Positions 53,611 to 64,000 of a stretch of DNA of 64,000 bases are shown here, one piece after another. The position numbers and the translations under genes are program-made. The DNA is from Curvularia sp. ZM96 (taxonomy: Eukaryota; Ascomycota; Dothideomycetes; Pleosporales; Pleosporaceae): positions 558,001 to 622,000 of the forward strand of contig JAJGBQ010000008.1 in the NCBI GenBank assembly GCA_022457065.1, given 5' to 3'. Position 1 is the first letter of the stretch, and each line of letters opens with the position of its first letter. The notes under the pieces were generated by a model. The model did no database searches. It was not told where the DNA came from and saw only the letters and a program-made list of their open reading frames with translations.

Positions 53611-54536
53611 AAATCACTGTCATGCAATGCTAAGCTATAGACGTGATGCGTTTCTTCCAATTTGCACCTGGAAGTGCATATTATTCATTGCGTTGCACTA
53701 CAGGTGTGCGGTTAGCGTATGTACAATACGGGTTGCATGGAGAGATGCCATTTGTCGCGTTGTGTCGCACGCGTAGGTGCGATCAATTGATCTGTATTGT
53801 TTCTGCTATCTACCATCATCATTTATCCGTGGGGTATAGATATTGTGTTTTCTTATTGAGGTGATGTATCCTTGTTGCCGTCACAATGGCTTGTTGCTTT
53901 GGCTCAGCTGAAGCATTGCTTCTGCAGCCTTGCATAGGCTGCGACAATAAGTAAGGCTCAAGTCTGCTTTTCTATTTGCCGTCAGTCCCTGTGTAGCAGG
54001 ATATCCTAGATTCATCGTCTCAAAATTCGAGAATATCAAAGCGAAGTCGTGTTGGGGGTGCACCACCGCCTGTCAGGCCTCCCCTAGAACCACTACGCGC
54101 GGCCGTAACATCAAGTTACCAAGAAGACATAAGTAGATACAAAGATAGAATAGCCCTCTAGAGTACTACAACAAGAAATATAGTGACAGTAGCTTTTGTA
54201 TGGGGCTCTGCAGCCTCATTTTGGTGAGCGCGGATTTTGATGGGGTGTTCACGCACTGACCACACGCGCTACCGGTACCAAGGCCGAAGCTCGATCGGGC
54301 GCCAAGACGAGTGAGCATCCCAGCTTCTGACTGCGTGTCACACTTATTGCGCGCTCGCAAACCGTACCAGTTTCGCAGGATACCTTCTCCTAAGCGGTCG
54401 CGTCTCGTAAAATGTATTCTTATACGCCTATTAGCTTGTAGTGCCACGCGATCGCCGCGAACGTAACGAAGCAGCAGTGGAGCAATCAGACCGCGAACGG
54501 AACCTAAAGCTAGATACTTCCGAGCCTTCACGAGGG
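53611..54536. other. intergenic, no gene seen
   Basis: Short frames only; the G/T-rich composition ends near 53.9 kb. Confidence 0.4.
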
Positions 54537-56091
54537 ATGCCGCTCGACTCGAACCATATTCTTCATACCTGGATGAAGTATTACGCCCAAAAACAAAGCG
54601 CAGAAAACATGCCAGCCGAACCAGACAAGCACGATCTGCTTGGATTCCCAAATATCGAAGCGGAACACCCCAAATGGTACATCCGGAGGCTGTGGCTTGT
54701 TGCGGAGAATGATCGAGTGGAATATCCCAAGTTCTTGGACTCGGAAGTTCTTGGACTTGAAGAAGAAGCGAAAAAGGTGATCAAGAAGTACGTGAAGAAC
54801 GAGCATGAGCGTTATAAAGAGTCATGTGGCGGCGCTTTTCTTAAGAAGGAAGCTGTACATATACTCAAAGATTTACGCTTTGGTCAGCGTATATGGAGTG
54901 AAGATTCCGGGGCTGAGACACGGCTAAAGAGCAATCTACCAGGGGAGCGCCCACGGTGGGGTGTTCACACAGACTCCGGATATAAGAGCAATGATGAAGA
55001 CAGGTAAACCCTTGCAGCCTATAGGTATTTAGGAGGAATATGCTGATATTTACAGTATTGAACTGTGGCTTCGATATTGGATTGCTGCTCGTATACAAAA
55101 CAAGATCAATGCACCTGGTAAAGAGAAAAAATGCGTCTCTTCAGTGACAGTGGAACACATTGCACAGCCATCACCAGAACCTGTACCGCACTTGTCTGAG
55201 CTGGTTCAGCGAAGCGGCTCTTCAGATGCGCCTGTTCTCGCGCCGGTGTTAAAACGCCGCAGAAATCGGTTTCCATCGACAATTGGGGGGAACTCAACAG
55301 CAGACAGCAGCCGATCTAGGAGTAGGGCACGCTCAGGCGGCTCGAGTGATTCAGAAAAATCCTTCTCTTTCGCAAGTTTCGTGGATACTGGATCAGAAGT
55401 AGACTTTCCCCAGTTGGTAATCAACCGATCTAAACGCCCAAAGACGGACATCCCACGGAGTCGATCACACACTCGATCTCCTGAACAGAGTGTAGAAGTC
55501 ACATCTTCTGCGGGTATCAATCTACCCAATGATACTTCCACCAATATCTTCATGTCTGACATGGCTAACAAGAACAACGATATTGACGTCGACGAAGACA
55601 CCCATTCTGGGACCGATGAAATGAAGCGAAAGCTACAATCTGACCTCACCCGTTTCCTGACTGGCGAGCCAAATTACACTGGCATCCTACATGAAGTTAT
55701 ACCCCCCACAAAGCAGCTTTATGCGATAAGCCCCCATCGCAAACCTTACAGTGACTTGGACATTCAGTTCAGAAATTTCAACCGAGCATTGATCCATTGG
55801 GAGAGCCTTATCAAAAGGCTCAGGGCTTCCCCTGGTACCACACAGTCGCCTTTTGAAGACCCCCTCCAAAAGTTAGCGGCCCAAGCGAATTTTGAAGATC
55901 GTGTCGCTATGTTTCATAATCTTGGGCCGAGATCGCACGTTGAGTTTCCTCTTGAAAGTTGGACCATTTCCCTTGCCCTATTTTTCGAAGGCCTGCTGGG
56001 CGATGCTTACATGCCTTTTCCATTCGAGGTTCTAGTGAATAACTTGAGAGCTGTTAATCAATCCTTGTATGATACCATCCACTGTAGTTAA
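54537..56091 (+). CDS. hypothetical nuclear-type protein, mostly disordered
   Basis: CDS join(54537..55003,55056..56091), 500 residues from ATG 54537; the frame is open from 54441 with a GTG. The 52-bp intron has a GTAAAC donor and TTTACAG acceptor. The N-terminal part is helical and charged (LGLEEEAKKVIKKYVKNEHERYKE). The middle has Ser/Arg-rich stretches (SRSRSRARSGGSS) and basic clusters (KRRRNR) that could be nuclear signals. The C-terminal 130 residues look folded (HWESLIKRLRASPG, ESWTISLALFFEGLLGD). No known family. Confidence 0.5.
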
Positions 56092-57303
56092 TAGCAAAAC
56101 CACCGGGAAACAGATGTACCATCTGTTGGCAAAGTTCCTGGCATTCAAGATGCCGAAAAGCTCAAGACGAGCCTGTCATATATACCGCTTAATGCTAGTC
56201 AAACATTACATTGGACGCTTACATTAATAGATCTTTGTTCTGATAATACTATGCATCTGCCGCATTAGCACGCGGACTACGCAACGCATGTACCGCTCGA
56301 CTTGTTCCATCTCTCACCTACCGTCACGTGCGTACAGTCCGTGGCCCATTCTGTTTGCTTTGCCTACGCGAGCATCCACTGCATCTCGCCACCGAGCTCA
56401 TTCTCCTGCCGGTTAGTGAATGAGCAATGTCGCATTATGAACTGAACGTCGACAAAGTGCCCCAGCTTCACAGCAAACTCCTCTCTCTCTAGCCGCTGAC
56501 TGCAAATACATGGTCGTGTCCTTCTCCATGTCCCAGATATGCAAAAGTCTTTGCAATCCGCAGCCATAGAAACTTTGTACATCTTCACACTCACCATCCG
56601 TATCATGGCTCCACATAAAGACCTGCATTGCCAGGGACGAGATCTACAAAAGCCTGCGAGTGACCCTGATTACGTATGCTTCCAAGCGTCGTGCGATAAT
56701 TTTCACTTTGTATTGTCTCGACGGCTTGAAAAAGGGCAGCCCAATACGCAAGTTTGGCAGACGGTAGTGCTGCACGAAAGCCGACTTCCTTCAAGTGACC
56801 CATAGTAAACCAAGAAAAGTTGAGGCATAGGATGCGCGTATATCATACTAGAATCATCGTTTCCGGGGTTTTTTTTAGCGACACCATGACTTTCCGAGCA
56901 GTCATGCATACAGATGGACATCAAATAATCAGATAACCTAAGCGAAAAGGCTCACACAAAGCTGCAAATAATCCGAGAAAATATCGTCGTGTTGTGGGTG
57001 GTGTTGAAGTCAGCGTGTGGCCGCCTCTATCTAAGAATATTCTGAATACATAGGAAGGTTTGCATACATCTATACAACAATACATCAAGAAATCTTGCGG
57101 TGATTGCTCTGGTGTGTGGCTGTACAACCTCACCTTTCTAGAGTTCCGTTTGTGTTCGGGTGGCTCGTCGGGTGCATGGGCACGGTAGGCCCCGAGCGAG
57201 TCGCTCGTTGCCCCGACAACCAGCGTATTAGCCCGACCCCTGCCAACCACTAACAACTCCACACTCCCTATCCGCGTGCAGCGTATCATCACACACATTC
57301 GCA
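56092..57303. other. intergenic, no gene seen
   Basis: Short frames on both strands with no motif. The last 100 bp before 57304 are pyrimidine-rich and probably the leader of the nuclease-like gene. Confidence 0.4.
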
Positions 57304-58869
57304 ATGAGTACCCACACCCTGCGCGGCACACAATCTTCATACTCCGATACCTTTTTACAACATTCAGACTTATCGTGTTATTCAGATCCGCGCAGCATCG
57401 ACAACTGGCTAGAGATCGTCTTCGCGGAGCATAACTGGTCGGAGAAAGGCTGCGCCAATGCTGCGCTGCGACATTCGCAAGCTACCTACCACGCAGCAAA
57501 ATCGTGTTCGACCGCTGAGATACGGAAGAAAAAGATGCGACATATCGAACGAAAAAATGAAAGGGTAACAAGATCGATGAGACGTCAGCAGCCTATTACG
57601 GAGGAGATCATGTCGGTGGAGGTAAACGTTGCGGCGTTGCATATCGCGGAGGGAAGTGAGGGAGAGCGACACATGGAAGACATAGGCAACAATTGCACTG
57701 CAAAACATCCTCCTTCAGAACTACCGATGCTCAAGCAGCCTGACTTCACCATTCTACCGTCTACCACATCCGCACACCGCTGGATGTCCGCCGATACTCA
57801 ATCACAGAGCTCCCGGTCTTTTCGTACGCCAGGAGATACTGAGAGCGTTATCACCGAGACGACAGTCACATCCAGCTCGAGCAGGAGAGCGATGAGCAGA
57901 TCAAAGAGCCCAGTAAAGAGCATGGTCGATCTCAGCTTGCTGGATCGCAGGGTGAAGAGGATGCATTTAGAGGAGAAGAATTATCCAGATACGATACAAC
58001 AGCTGGTGCGCGAAGTGGAAAACATAAGAAGGGGAAAGGGTGTAATACCGCGCGAGATCAAGTCTGATGTTGAGGAACGTGTAGAAGCAGAGGATTGGTG
58101 GTGGAGCCAGACACCCAGCGCGCTGCCGTCGAAAGGGAAGATCTTGATGGAGCTGGAGATCATGGAAGAGATAAGGGACAAGACGCACAAGCTGCACGAC
58201 TCGGATGCCGCCGAGCCGCGCTGGAATAGCGACGTACACTTCATGATGCTGCGCCAGGTGTGCATGCACTTGCCGGGTATTCAACAGCAGAACATTACAT
58301 CAGCCCGACCAAATCCCCGCCTCGTCCCAAAGACCGGTTTCAGCAACACAGAATCTAAGCTAGTCGATTACGCCTTGGTCTGCGACGAGAGTTTGATCCC
58401 ATCACATCTCGTCCAGCAGGTGCTTGCGGATTCACGCAACGAAATTGATAGTATTAACCATACGAGCGCGAGCGTACAAAGTTTGAGACAAGACCCCATC
58501 GCGGTCTCCATTGAAACAAAAACCCCCAACGGCAGCGAATCAACCGCGCTAGCACAACTCTCGCTTTGGGCAGCGACACATTTCAACCGCCTGCGCACCT
58601 TGCTACCACCCACCAAACGCGACGTAGTTCTCATGCCGTTGCCACTGATTATGGCAGTTGGTGGACGATACAGTTTGTTCTTCGCTATCGACGGCACGAT
58701 CACGGAAGGTATCACCATCGCAGGCGGCGAGACAGCATTCGGGGACTGTGCAACGCTGGACGGATGCTACCAGGTCCTTGCAGGCCTACGAGCAGTGGGG
58801 ATGTGGGTGAAAGAGGTTTGGGTGCCGTGGTTCGTAAGTGAGTGTCTGAGCGCACAGATTGGACATTGA
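57304..58869 (+). CDS. fungal PD-(D/E)XK nuclease-like protein
   Basis: 521 residues from ATG 57304. Residues 1-220 are Ser/Thr-rich and disordered. Residues about 225-510 match the fungal PD-(D/E)XK nuclease-like family. Candidate active-site residues are D in KLVDYALVCDE and E/K in IAVSIETKTP, followed by ALAQLSLWAATHFNRLRTL and a beta-rich end. The family is widespread in plant-associated ascomycetes and uncharacterised; nuclease activity is assumed from the fold. A perfect GTAAGT at 58834 with an acceptor at 58896 could replace the last residues with a shorter tail (VPWF-RSY). Confidence 0.7.
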   Translation: MSTHTLRGTQSSYSDTFLQHSDLSCYSDPRSIDNWLEIVFAEHNWSEKGCANAALRHSQATYHAAKSCSTAEIRKKKMRHIERKNERVTRSMRRQQPITEEIMSVEVNVAALHIAEGSEGERHMEDIGNNCTAKHPPSELPMLKQPDFTILPSTTSAHRWMSADTQSQSSRSFRTPGDTESVITETTVTSSSSRRAMSRSKSPVKSMVDLSLLDRRVKRMHLEEKNYPDTIQQLVREVENIRRGKGVIPREIKSDVEERVEAEDWWWSQTPSALPSKGKILMELEIMEEIRDKTHKLHDSDAAEPRWNSDVHFMMLRQVCMHLPGIQQQNITSARPNPRLVPKTGFSNTESKLVDYALVCDESLIPSHLVQQVLADSRNEIDSINHTSASVQSLRQDPIAVSIETKTPNGSESTALAQLSLWAATHFNRLRTLLPPTKRDVVLMPLPLIMAVGGRYSLFFAIDGTITEGITIAGGETAFGDCATLDGCYQVLAGLRAVGMWVKEVWVPWFVSECLSAQIGH

Positions 58870-59735
58870 ATAGAAAAGAACATTTGTTGTCAACAGCGAT
58901 CTTATTGATGCTGGCACTTCCCTCCTTAAAAAGGTTGGTGTATGTACTTTAGGGTTAAGCTAATAGAACAAAGGAACCATCCAGTACCCAAAATAGTGGC
59001 GATGGCCAACACAACTCCTACAAAGTGCCTGAGACTTCTGAACGCTAGGAAAGCTGACAGTACAGTATTGTGTCCGCCGCTTTCCTGTTCTGTAACGAGC
59101 GAGCTAGACCTCAGCGAATGCATGCCTCTGATTGCAGTGATGCACACTTTGAGGCCCATCATGTACATCAAGACACCACACGATGATCGGCTAAATCAGG
59201 TGTGGAGTCTGGTGGAGGTGCCCTCTCACATGTTGATGGGCAGCGTTGGAGCGATAGGCCATCGAGCCGAAAGCTCATCCACATGTTAAGAGCGATTTCC
59301 TTAAAGCAGAACGCCGTAACACTTGGGCAAATCTACAACAAGCAGAGACCACACTTGATGACGCTGTGTAAGGAACGCAGGCGTCGACAAGCAAGTGCAG
59401 GTTGATAGAGTATGGTAGCGTTTAGAGGGAAGTTCGAGCTGTAGTCAGTTTCCCAACGGTAGAGTTTTGTAGTTGGGGAGCATTACCGTTCGGAATGCTT
59501 GAGTAAGTGGCATAGTTAACCTTGGTAGGAAATAATAAATGAGGTGAGCGCACGGGCTGCAAACTCCAAGTAAGCGAATCAACACGAAAAGAAATGGAAT
59601 GAGTTCGGGTCGGATTGCGGATTTAAATCAAATGCAGAGTATCTTTAACTCGTACACGTCTTCTCTATACTTTCTCACATTAAAACCAAAAATCTATCCA
59701 TTAAAACTTTCTAACCCTGCCCATACATTCTATCT
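58870..59735. other. intergenic, no gene seen
   Basis: Frames at 58942-59289 and 59202-59405 have no motif and overlap each other. No gene is called. Confidence 0.4.
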
Positions 59736-62136
59736 TCATGCGTGGAATTTCTCTTGTAGGAACTCCCTGACTTCTTGATTACAACCCATCTCCGCGTTTT
59801 CGGGGAAAGAGATGACCCTGAGTCCCTCCAAAGTCGTTGCTCTACTTAACGCGACATATGCCATCCCTTCTTCGAAGTTCTTGCTCAAGTCGACTTCTAC
59901 CTTTTCGAGAGTCATGCCTTGGCTCTTATGGATGGTCATGGCCCACGCAGCCATTAGTGGGATTTGTGTTCGACTCAACAGACTGTAGCGAGGATTAGAA
60001 GGAGGTTCATCACCAAGCTCTGTCGGGTAACAGCTGGCCATTATAGGAAGCTCTTTGGTTTGGCCTTTGTGACTGAATCTCACAATTGGCCATTGCTTGA
60101 GGGGTGCATTCCTCATGAATTCGAAAATGCGTTGCGCACGGTAGTACGTATAATCTCCTCCGAGCGATACTTCAATATCTAGAGGATGTGAGTATAGACG
60201 AACAAGCGCAGCGAAGAACGATATACCAGAGATGATCTGTCCTTCGGGTTTCTGCTCCTCGGCAGGATCCCAATACTCCTGAAACCCGACGATTGTGCCT
60301 TGCGCGCCATTCACCAACCCTTCGGATATGCTAATATTGGCCAACAACACTACGAGCATACCTTCTTTCAGCTCGAGATGTGGTTCATAGCGATGCTCTG
60401 CCTGGGAGTATATTAACTCCTTGATGCATCACAGGGAGACCATAACGTACCAATTTGATCAGAGTACCGTCTGCTGCTCTATTGGCATAGAACTCAAGCT
60501 CGGGACGATGGTGCTGCTGCAGTTGAAGATGATCCTTAGAGTGGTATGGGTGTGGTATAGCTCTCAGCTTTCTGTACTCTGCATCGTTTATCCTCTTGAC
60601 ATCTTTCTTTTGCGGATAAAGTCTGACAGCTTTGTCGATGGGTGGTTTGTCTTGACATAAGAGCTCCCTCTCGTGTGCAAGCAATGGCATTCCTATACGC
60701 AACTTTTGCAATATCTTGATGAAGGCTCGGTCGCGTTGCCGGAAGACAGTTTCCAGGTTAATGTGTTCAAAGTTTGCCTCCTAGCTCATTGTTAGCATAG
60801 GCCCAGATCAAGAAGCTCTACGGAGACAGAATCGGCATTAGAAGCAGCATTGTTGTGCGCATGACGTGCTTAGGACCAATCTGGCCCACAGTGGAACTTG
60901 GAATTTCTGATGTTTCGCTGCCTTCGAGAGGCTCACCTTCCATGCATTGCTCTGGAAAGCCCATTTGTCTTCATCGTCATAAATCTTTCCGCACACAGTG
61001 CATTCGTATGCCGAATTTTTGGCCTTTTCCACAAGGGCTTTTCCGCAATCGATGCAAAACTGGAATGGTTTGACAGGGGGAAGCTGACAAAAGTCGCCAG
61101 TAACGACCACCTGCACTCCTCCAAAGGCTTCTCCATTCTGTCGCACTGATTTCATGATGGCGCTCAGCCTCTCCAGATGAGAGTTTTCTACCATGCTGAC
61201 TTCGTCGATGACGAGAACGTCTGTGTTCTGCAGACGTTTCTTGGTCTTTTCCTGCCAAGCCTGGCGCTGAAGCATGTTGAGCGGCCTCTTCATGTGCTCT
61301 GGGGTCCAGCCGGCATATGACCATGTTGTCGAGCCATTTATGTCTAGAGCAGCCCGCCCAGTCGGTGCAACAACGTTCACTTTTTTGCCCATGGTAGACA
61401 AACGTTGTCTGAAAGCTTTCAAAACCCTTGACTTTCCGACACCTGCTGGACCTGTATAGAACACATTCTTCCCTTGTACTATGAGATTGACGAGCCTGAG
61501 TTGTTCGGAAGACAACGGGGGTTCTGCAAGATCGTCTTGGAATGGTGGGATAGGGCGCGATAAAGACGCACAGTCTTCGCGTTCTGAGTCAGGGAGCTCT
61601 AAACATGTTCGTACTTCGCGTTGTGGGGTGGGAAGCGATAAGAACGCATAGTGGTCGTTGTCGATCTTCGGCTCTAGTGCTGTAGGTCGCTGAGGCTGCA
61701 CTGTACGATCATTAGAGTCCCTCCGAGGGGCTTGCGGAGCAACGCGAGGCTGTTCTAATCTTGGTGCTAGATTAGGGAACAACATCTTCTGCTTTCGATA
61801 AAACTCCGACGCCTTGGCTGAAGATAGATAGGATTTGTGCTTCACATTCTGTCCGTCTATCCAGTTCCTCGCGACATCCCAAACAGTCTCATGGATGCCT
61901 GGGTTTGAGCCACCCCATATCGCGTAGAATTTCTTCCCCCCCTTGCCTACTATGCAAGGCACTGCACATTCGTGAGGCTCTTCGATCGCACATACGGTCG
62001 CACGCACGTCGCCTCCGTGGGACGGTCGCTTAATAGGGTCGGTTGGCTGCTCATTATAGGGCCGCTTGAAAAAGCTCATGAAGCAATCCTTAATTGTGCG
62101 GCTTCTGCGACAGTGACTTAAGAAGAATGCGTTCAT
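59736..62136 (-). pseudogene. PIF1-type helicase with RNase H1-like N-terminal domain, frame broken once
   Basis: Exon 1 (62136-60937, 400 codons), a 156-bp intron (GTGAGC donor, GAGCTAG acceptor), then exon 2 from 60780. Start at ATG 62136; upstream is only a TTG. Residues 12-22 (IKDCFMSFFKR) resemble a PCNA-binding box. Residues about 65-115 (KKFYAIWGGSNPGIHETVWDV...SYLSSAKASEFY) match the RNase H1 N-terminal hybrid-binding/viroplasmin domain. The helicase has Walker A GPAGVGKS near 229, VLVIDEVSM, GDFCQLPPV, a CxxC...CxxC insert, and at the end TIHKSQGMTLEKVEV and YVALSRATTL. Near 60420 one extra base shifts the frame; reading on from ELIYSQAEHRYEPHLELKEGM restores the helicase. PIF1 helicases unwind G-quadruplexes and DNA-RNA hybrids. 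It may be a recent pseudogene or a sequencing error. Confidence 0.72.
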
Positions 62137-62279
62137 CGGTGGTTCAATAGTTGCTATCTTGACGTCCGCCGGCACGCGAGGCCCCAAGCATCTATTGCCC
62201 CCGCCTGTGCTCCAAAGATAACGTTACGTAACTAACAGTGAATTAAGTTAGAAGCTTCTAAAATCAGCAAATTTCCGCC

Positions 62280-62688
62280 GGCTGGCGAGATTTGTCCCCC
62301 GCGCTAGTGCTAGTGAAAGTTACTCTTTCACTTTGGTTTAGCGCGTAATTTATGGACGCGACAACATCACGACGCCGCGCGTCTTTGCAATAGGTTCACA
62401 ACTTTCAAGACATACGAGTATTAACTCTCTTTCCTTGTTTATAACATTATGGGTGACATTGCACCTCCTCCAGACCTGCTATACGGCACCTATGAAGAAG
62501 CTTTTGATGCCCTTAAGGCGCATGGCATGCAGCATGGCTATGGCTTTGTACTTAAGCGCAGCAAACCTCATAACTCTAAGGTTAAAGTCCGATATTACTA
62601 CCACTGCGACCGCTTTAGGAGCAATTTCCAATCAACTGCAAAAGTTCTAAGTACAAGCACGCGCTCAATAGGGTGTCCTAGTATATGA
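62280..62688 (+). mobile_element. 5' end of a Mutator-like (MULE) transposon
   Basis: Begins GGCTGGCGAGATTTGTCCCC, the same terminal sequence as the MITE at 25855-26295. An ATG at 62449 opens an 80-codon frame (YGTYEEAFDALKAHGMQHGY, then VRYYYHCDRF, then STSTRSIGCPS), the FAR1-type zinc-finger N-terminus of fungal hop-like MULE transposases. The frame stops where the next element starts, so the rest of the MULE is missing or displaced beyond the window. Confidence 0.75.
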
Positions 62689-62689
62689 T

Positions 62690-64000
62690 GCTACGTGAAT
62701 CTGACCCCCGATTCATCCTAATCAGGTAATTGCGCACCCTGAATCAAAAACGCGCGTATGCGACGCGAATCAGATGCTGATTCTCGCCTATTATAGTCTA
62801 GCGTGAATCAGCCCCTTCATTTCCGCGTTTTAGTTCTAGCGTAAGCCCCCTAAACCATTATACTTAACGTGGTTCACAAGTGAGTCGCTAACCCAAGCGA
62901 GTCGCTAACGCCTCACCAGCACGTCGACTTCAACACTATAACGCGTGATGTCTCAACAACGCAATAATCAATCTACCTATACTGAATCAGATCTCCAACT
63001 TGCTCTTCTTGATGTTCTATCGCAACGTGTTCAGAGTGTAAACCGTGCTGCTACTATCTACAACGTCCCACAAAGAACTCTATCTGATCGACGCGCTGGG
63101 AAACGCCCCCGACGCGACTGCGTACCGAAGTCGAAGCGCCTTGATAAGCTAGAAGAGGAGGCTATAGTTAAGCGTATTCTTGAGGAGTCTGCGCGAGGAT
63201 TTGCGCCTACAAAGCCTGACGTTCGAGCAATGGCTAATAAACTCCTGCATGAGCGTGGGAGCAACCCTGTTGACAAGAACTGGGTTGACAGCTTTGTTAA
63301 GAGGACTCCTGAGCTCCGCACACGCTGGAGCCGTCCCTATGATTACCAGCGAGCTACCTGCGAGGACCCAGCGGCTATCCAGCGCTGGTTCGACTTAGTC
63401 CAGGCGACAAAGCAGAAGTGGGGTATTGTAGACGACGATATCTACAACTTTGACGAAACTGGCTTTATAATAGGCAAGATTTTATCACAGTTAGTTATTA
63501 CAGCATCAGAAGGATATGGCAGAAAGAAGCGGATACAGCTAGGCAACCGTGAGTGGGTTACTGTGATCCAAGGCGTGGGCGCGTCGGGTCGCCGGCTGCC
63601 CCCCTTCGTTATCTTTGCGGGCAAGGTGCTTATCGACGTCTGGTTCAAAGACCTGCCTACTAACTAGGTCCTTGAAGTCAGTCCCAATGGCTGGACGAAC
63701 AATCAGCTTGCTCTTGCCTGGTTGGAGCACTTTGACACCCATACAAAGAGCTGTACTGTGGGTGGGTATCGACTACTTATTATCGACGGCCACGAGAGCC
63801 ACTGCTCCGTCGATTTCCAGGATCTTTGCAAGAAGAAGAATATTGTTCTTCTCTGCATGCCTGCGCACTCGTCTCACCTATTGCAGCCTCTTGACGTCGC
63901 CTGCTTCTCGCCGTTGAAGCGCAAGTATGGCGACGTGATCTCAGGCTTGGCACGCAACCGCACCAACTATATCAGTAAGGAGACCTTCCTGCCAGTCTTT
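62690..64000 (+). mobile_element. pogo/Fot1-type transposon, runs off the window
   Basis: The left end lies in the sequence following TA at about 62690 (TACGTGAATCTGACCCC onward, approximate). The right end is outside the window. It carries the transposase described next and interrupts the MULE. Confidence 0.7.
62948..64000 (+). pseudogene. pogo/Fot1 transposase, one TAG stop, partial
   Basis: From ATG 62948: psq helix-turn-helix (RAATIYNVPQRTLSDRRAGK), CENP-B-like domain, FDETGFIIGK, then a TAG at 63665-63667. In the same frame it continues VLEVSPNGWTNNQLALAWLEHF, LLIIDGHESHCS and LLQPLDVACF to the window end. The related element at 42.5-44.2 kb has Trp at the stop position (QNWVIGV), so TGG-to-TAG is likely. 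It differs clearly from that element in sequence, so it is another subfamily. Confidence 0.85.

Overview
The window looks like a transposon-rich accessory region of a filamentous ascomycete, probably a Dothideomycete. Genes carry short introns (about 40-110 bp, GT...AG, often with CTAAC/CTGAC-like branch sites). The gene families are typical of such fungi: HET, F-box/ankyrin, fungal PD-(D/E)XK nuclease, OrsD-type zinc finger and FtsJ-like methyltransferase. Repeats show C-to-T nonsense changes (CAG or CAA to TAG or TAA) of the kind left by repeat-induced point mutation. The organism assignment is inferred from gene families and intron style, not from a marker gene.

Layout. 1-9 kb: a four-domain fusion protein (methyltransferase, FAD-linked oxidase, P-loop kinase, phosphoribosyltransferase), a broken protein kinase and a broken tandem F-box/ankyrin gene, with dispersed repeats. 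9-12 kb: a HerA/FtsK-like ATPase and a tiny two-exon gene. 12.6-13.4 kb: three MITEs. 15-21 kb: a MYND finger remnant, an RNase III-like protein without catalytic acids, and an FtsJ-like methyltransferase pseudogene. 21.7-25.3 kb: a compact four-gene group, namely an AAA_28-type P-loop protein, viperin (radical SAM), a UMP/CMP-kinase-like protein and a CYTH triphosphatase-like protein. 25.5-26.8 kb: a triple-nested MITE cluster. 26.9-28.1 kb: a 2-oxoglutarate/Fe(II) dioxygenase. 29-35 kb: a HET remnant, two hypothetical genes, a small membrane protein and more repeats. 35.7-38.6 kb: telomere-like and tandem repeats around a truncated OrsD-type zinc-finger gene. 39-40.4 kb: a multi-spanning membrane protein. 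42.4-44.3 kb: a complete but inactivated pogo/Fot1 element. 46-48.2 kb: a decayed Ty1/copia element. 48.5-50.7 kb: an intact HET gene. 51-59 kb: hypothetical genes and a PD-(D/E)XK nuclease. 59.7-62.1 kb: a PIF1 helicase with an RNase H1-type N-terminal domain. 62.3-64 kb: a MULE cut by a second pogo element that runs off the window.

The most interesting unit is the viperin group. Viperin converts CTP to the chain-terminating analogue ddhCTP in animals and some prokaryotes, and vertebrate viperin sits beside the nucleotide kinase CMPK2. Here a fungal viperin shares a 190-bp divergent promoter with a short-lid UMP/CMP-kinase-like gene. A CYTH tunnel-fold protein, which acts on triphosphates, and an AAA_28 P-loop protein complete the group. 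All four are open, while several neighbours are broken. A modified-nucleotide (possibly antiviral) pathway is a reasonable inference but is not proven by sequence.
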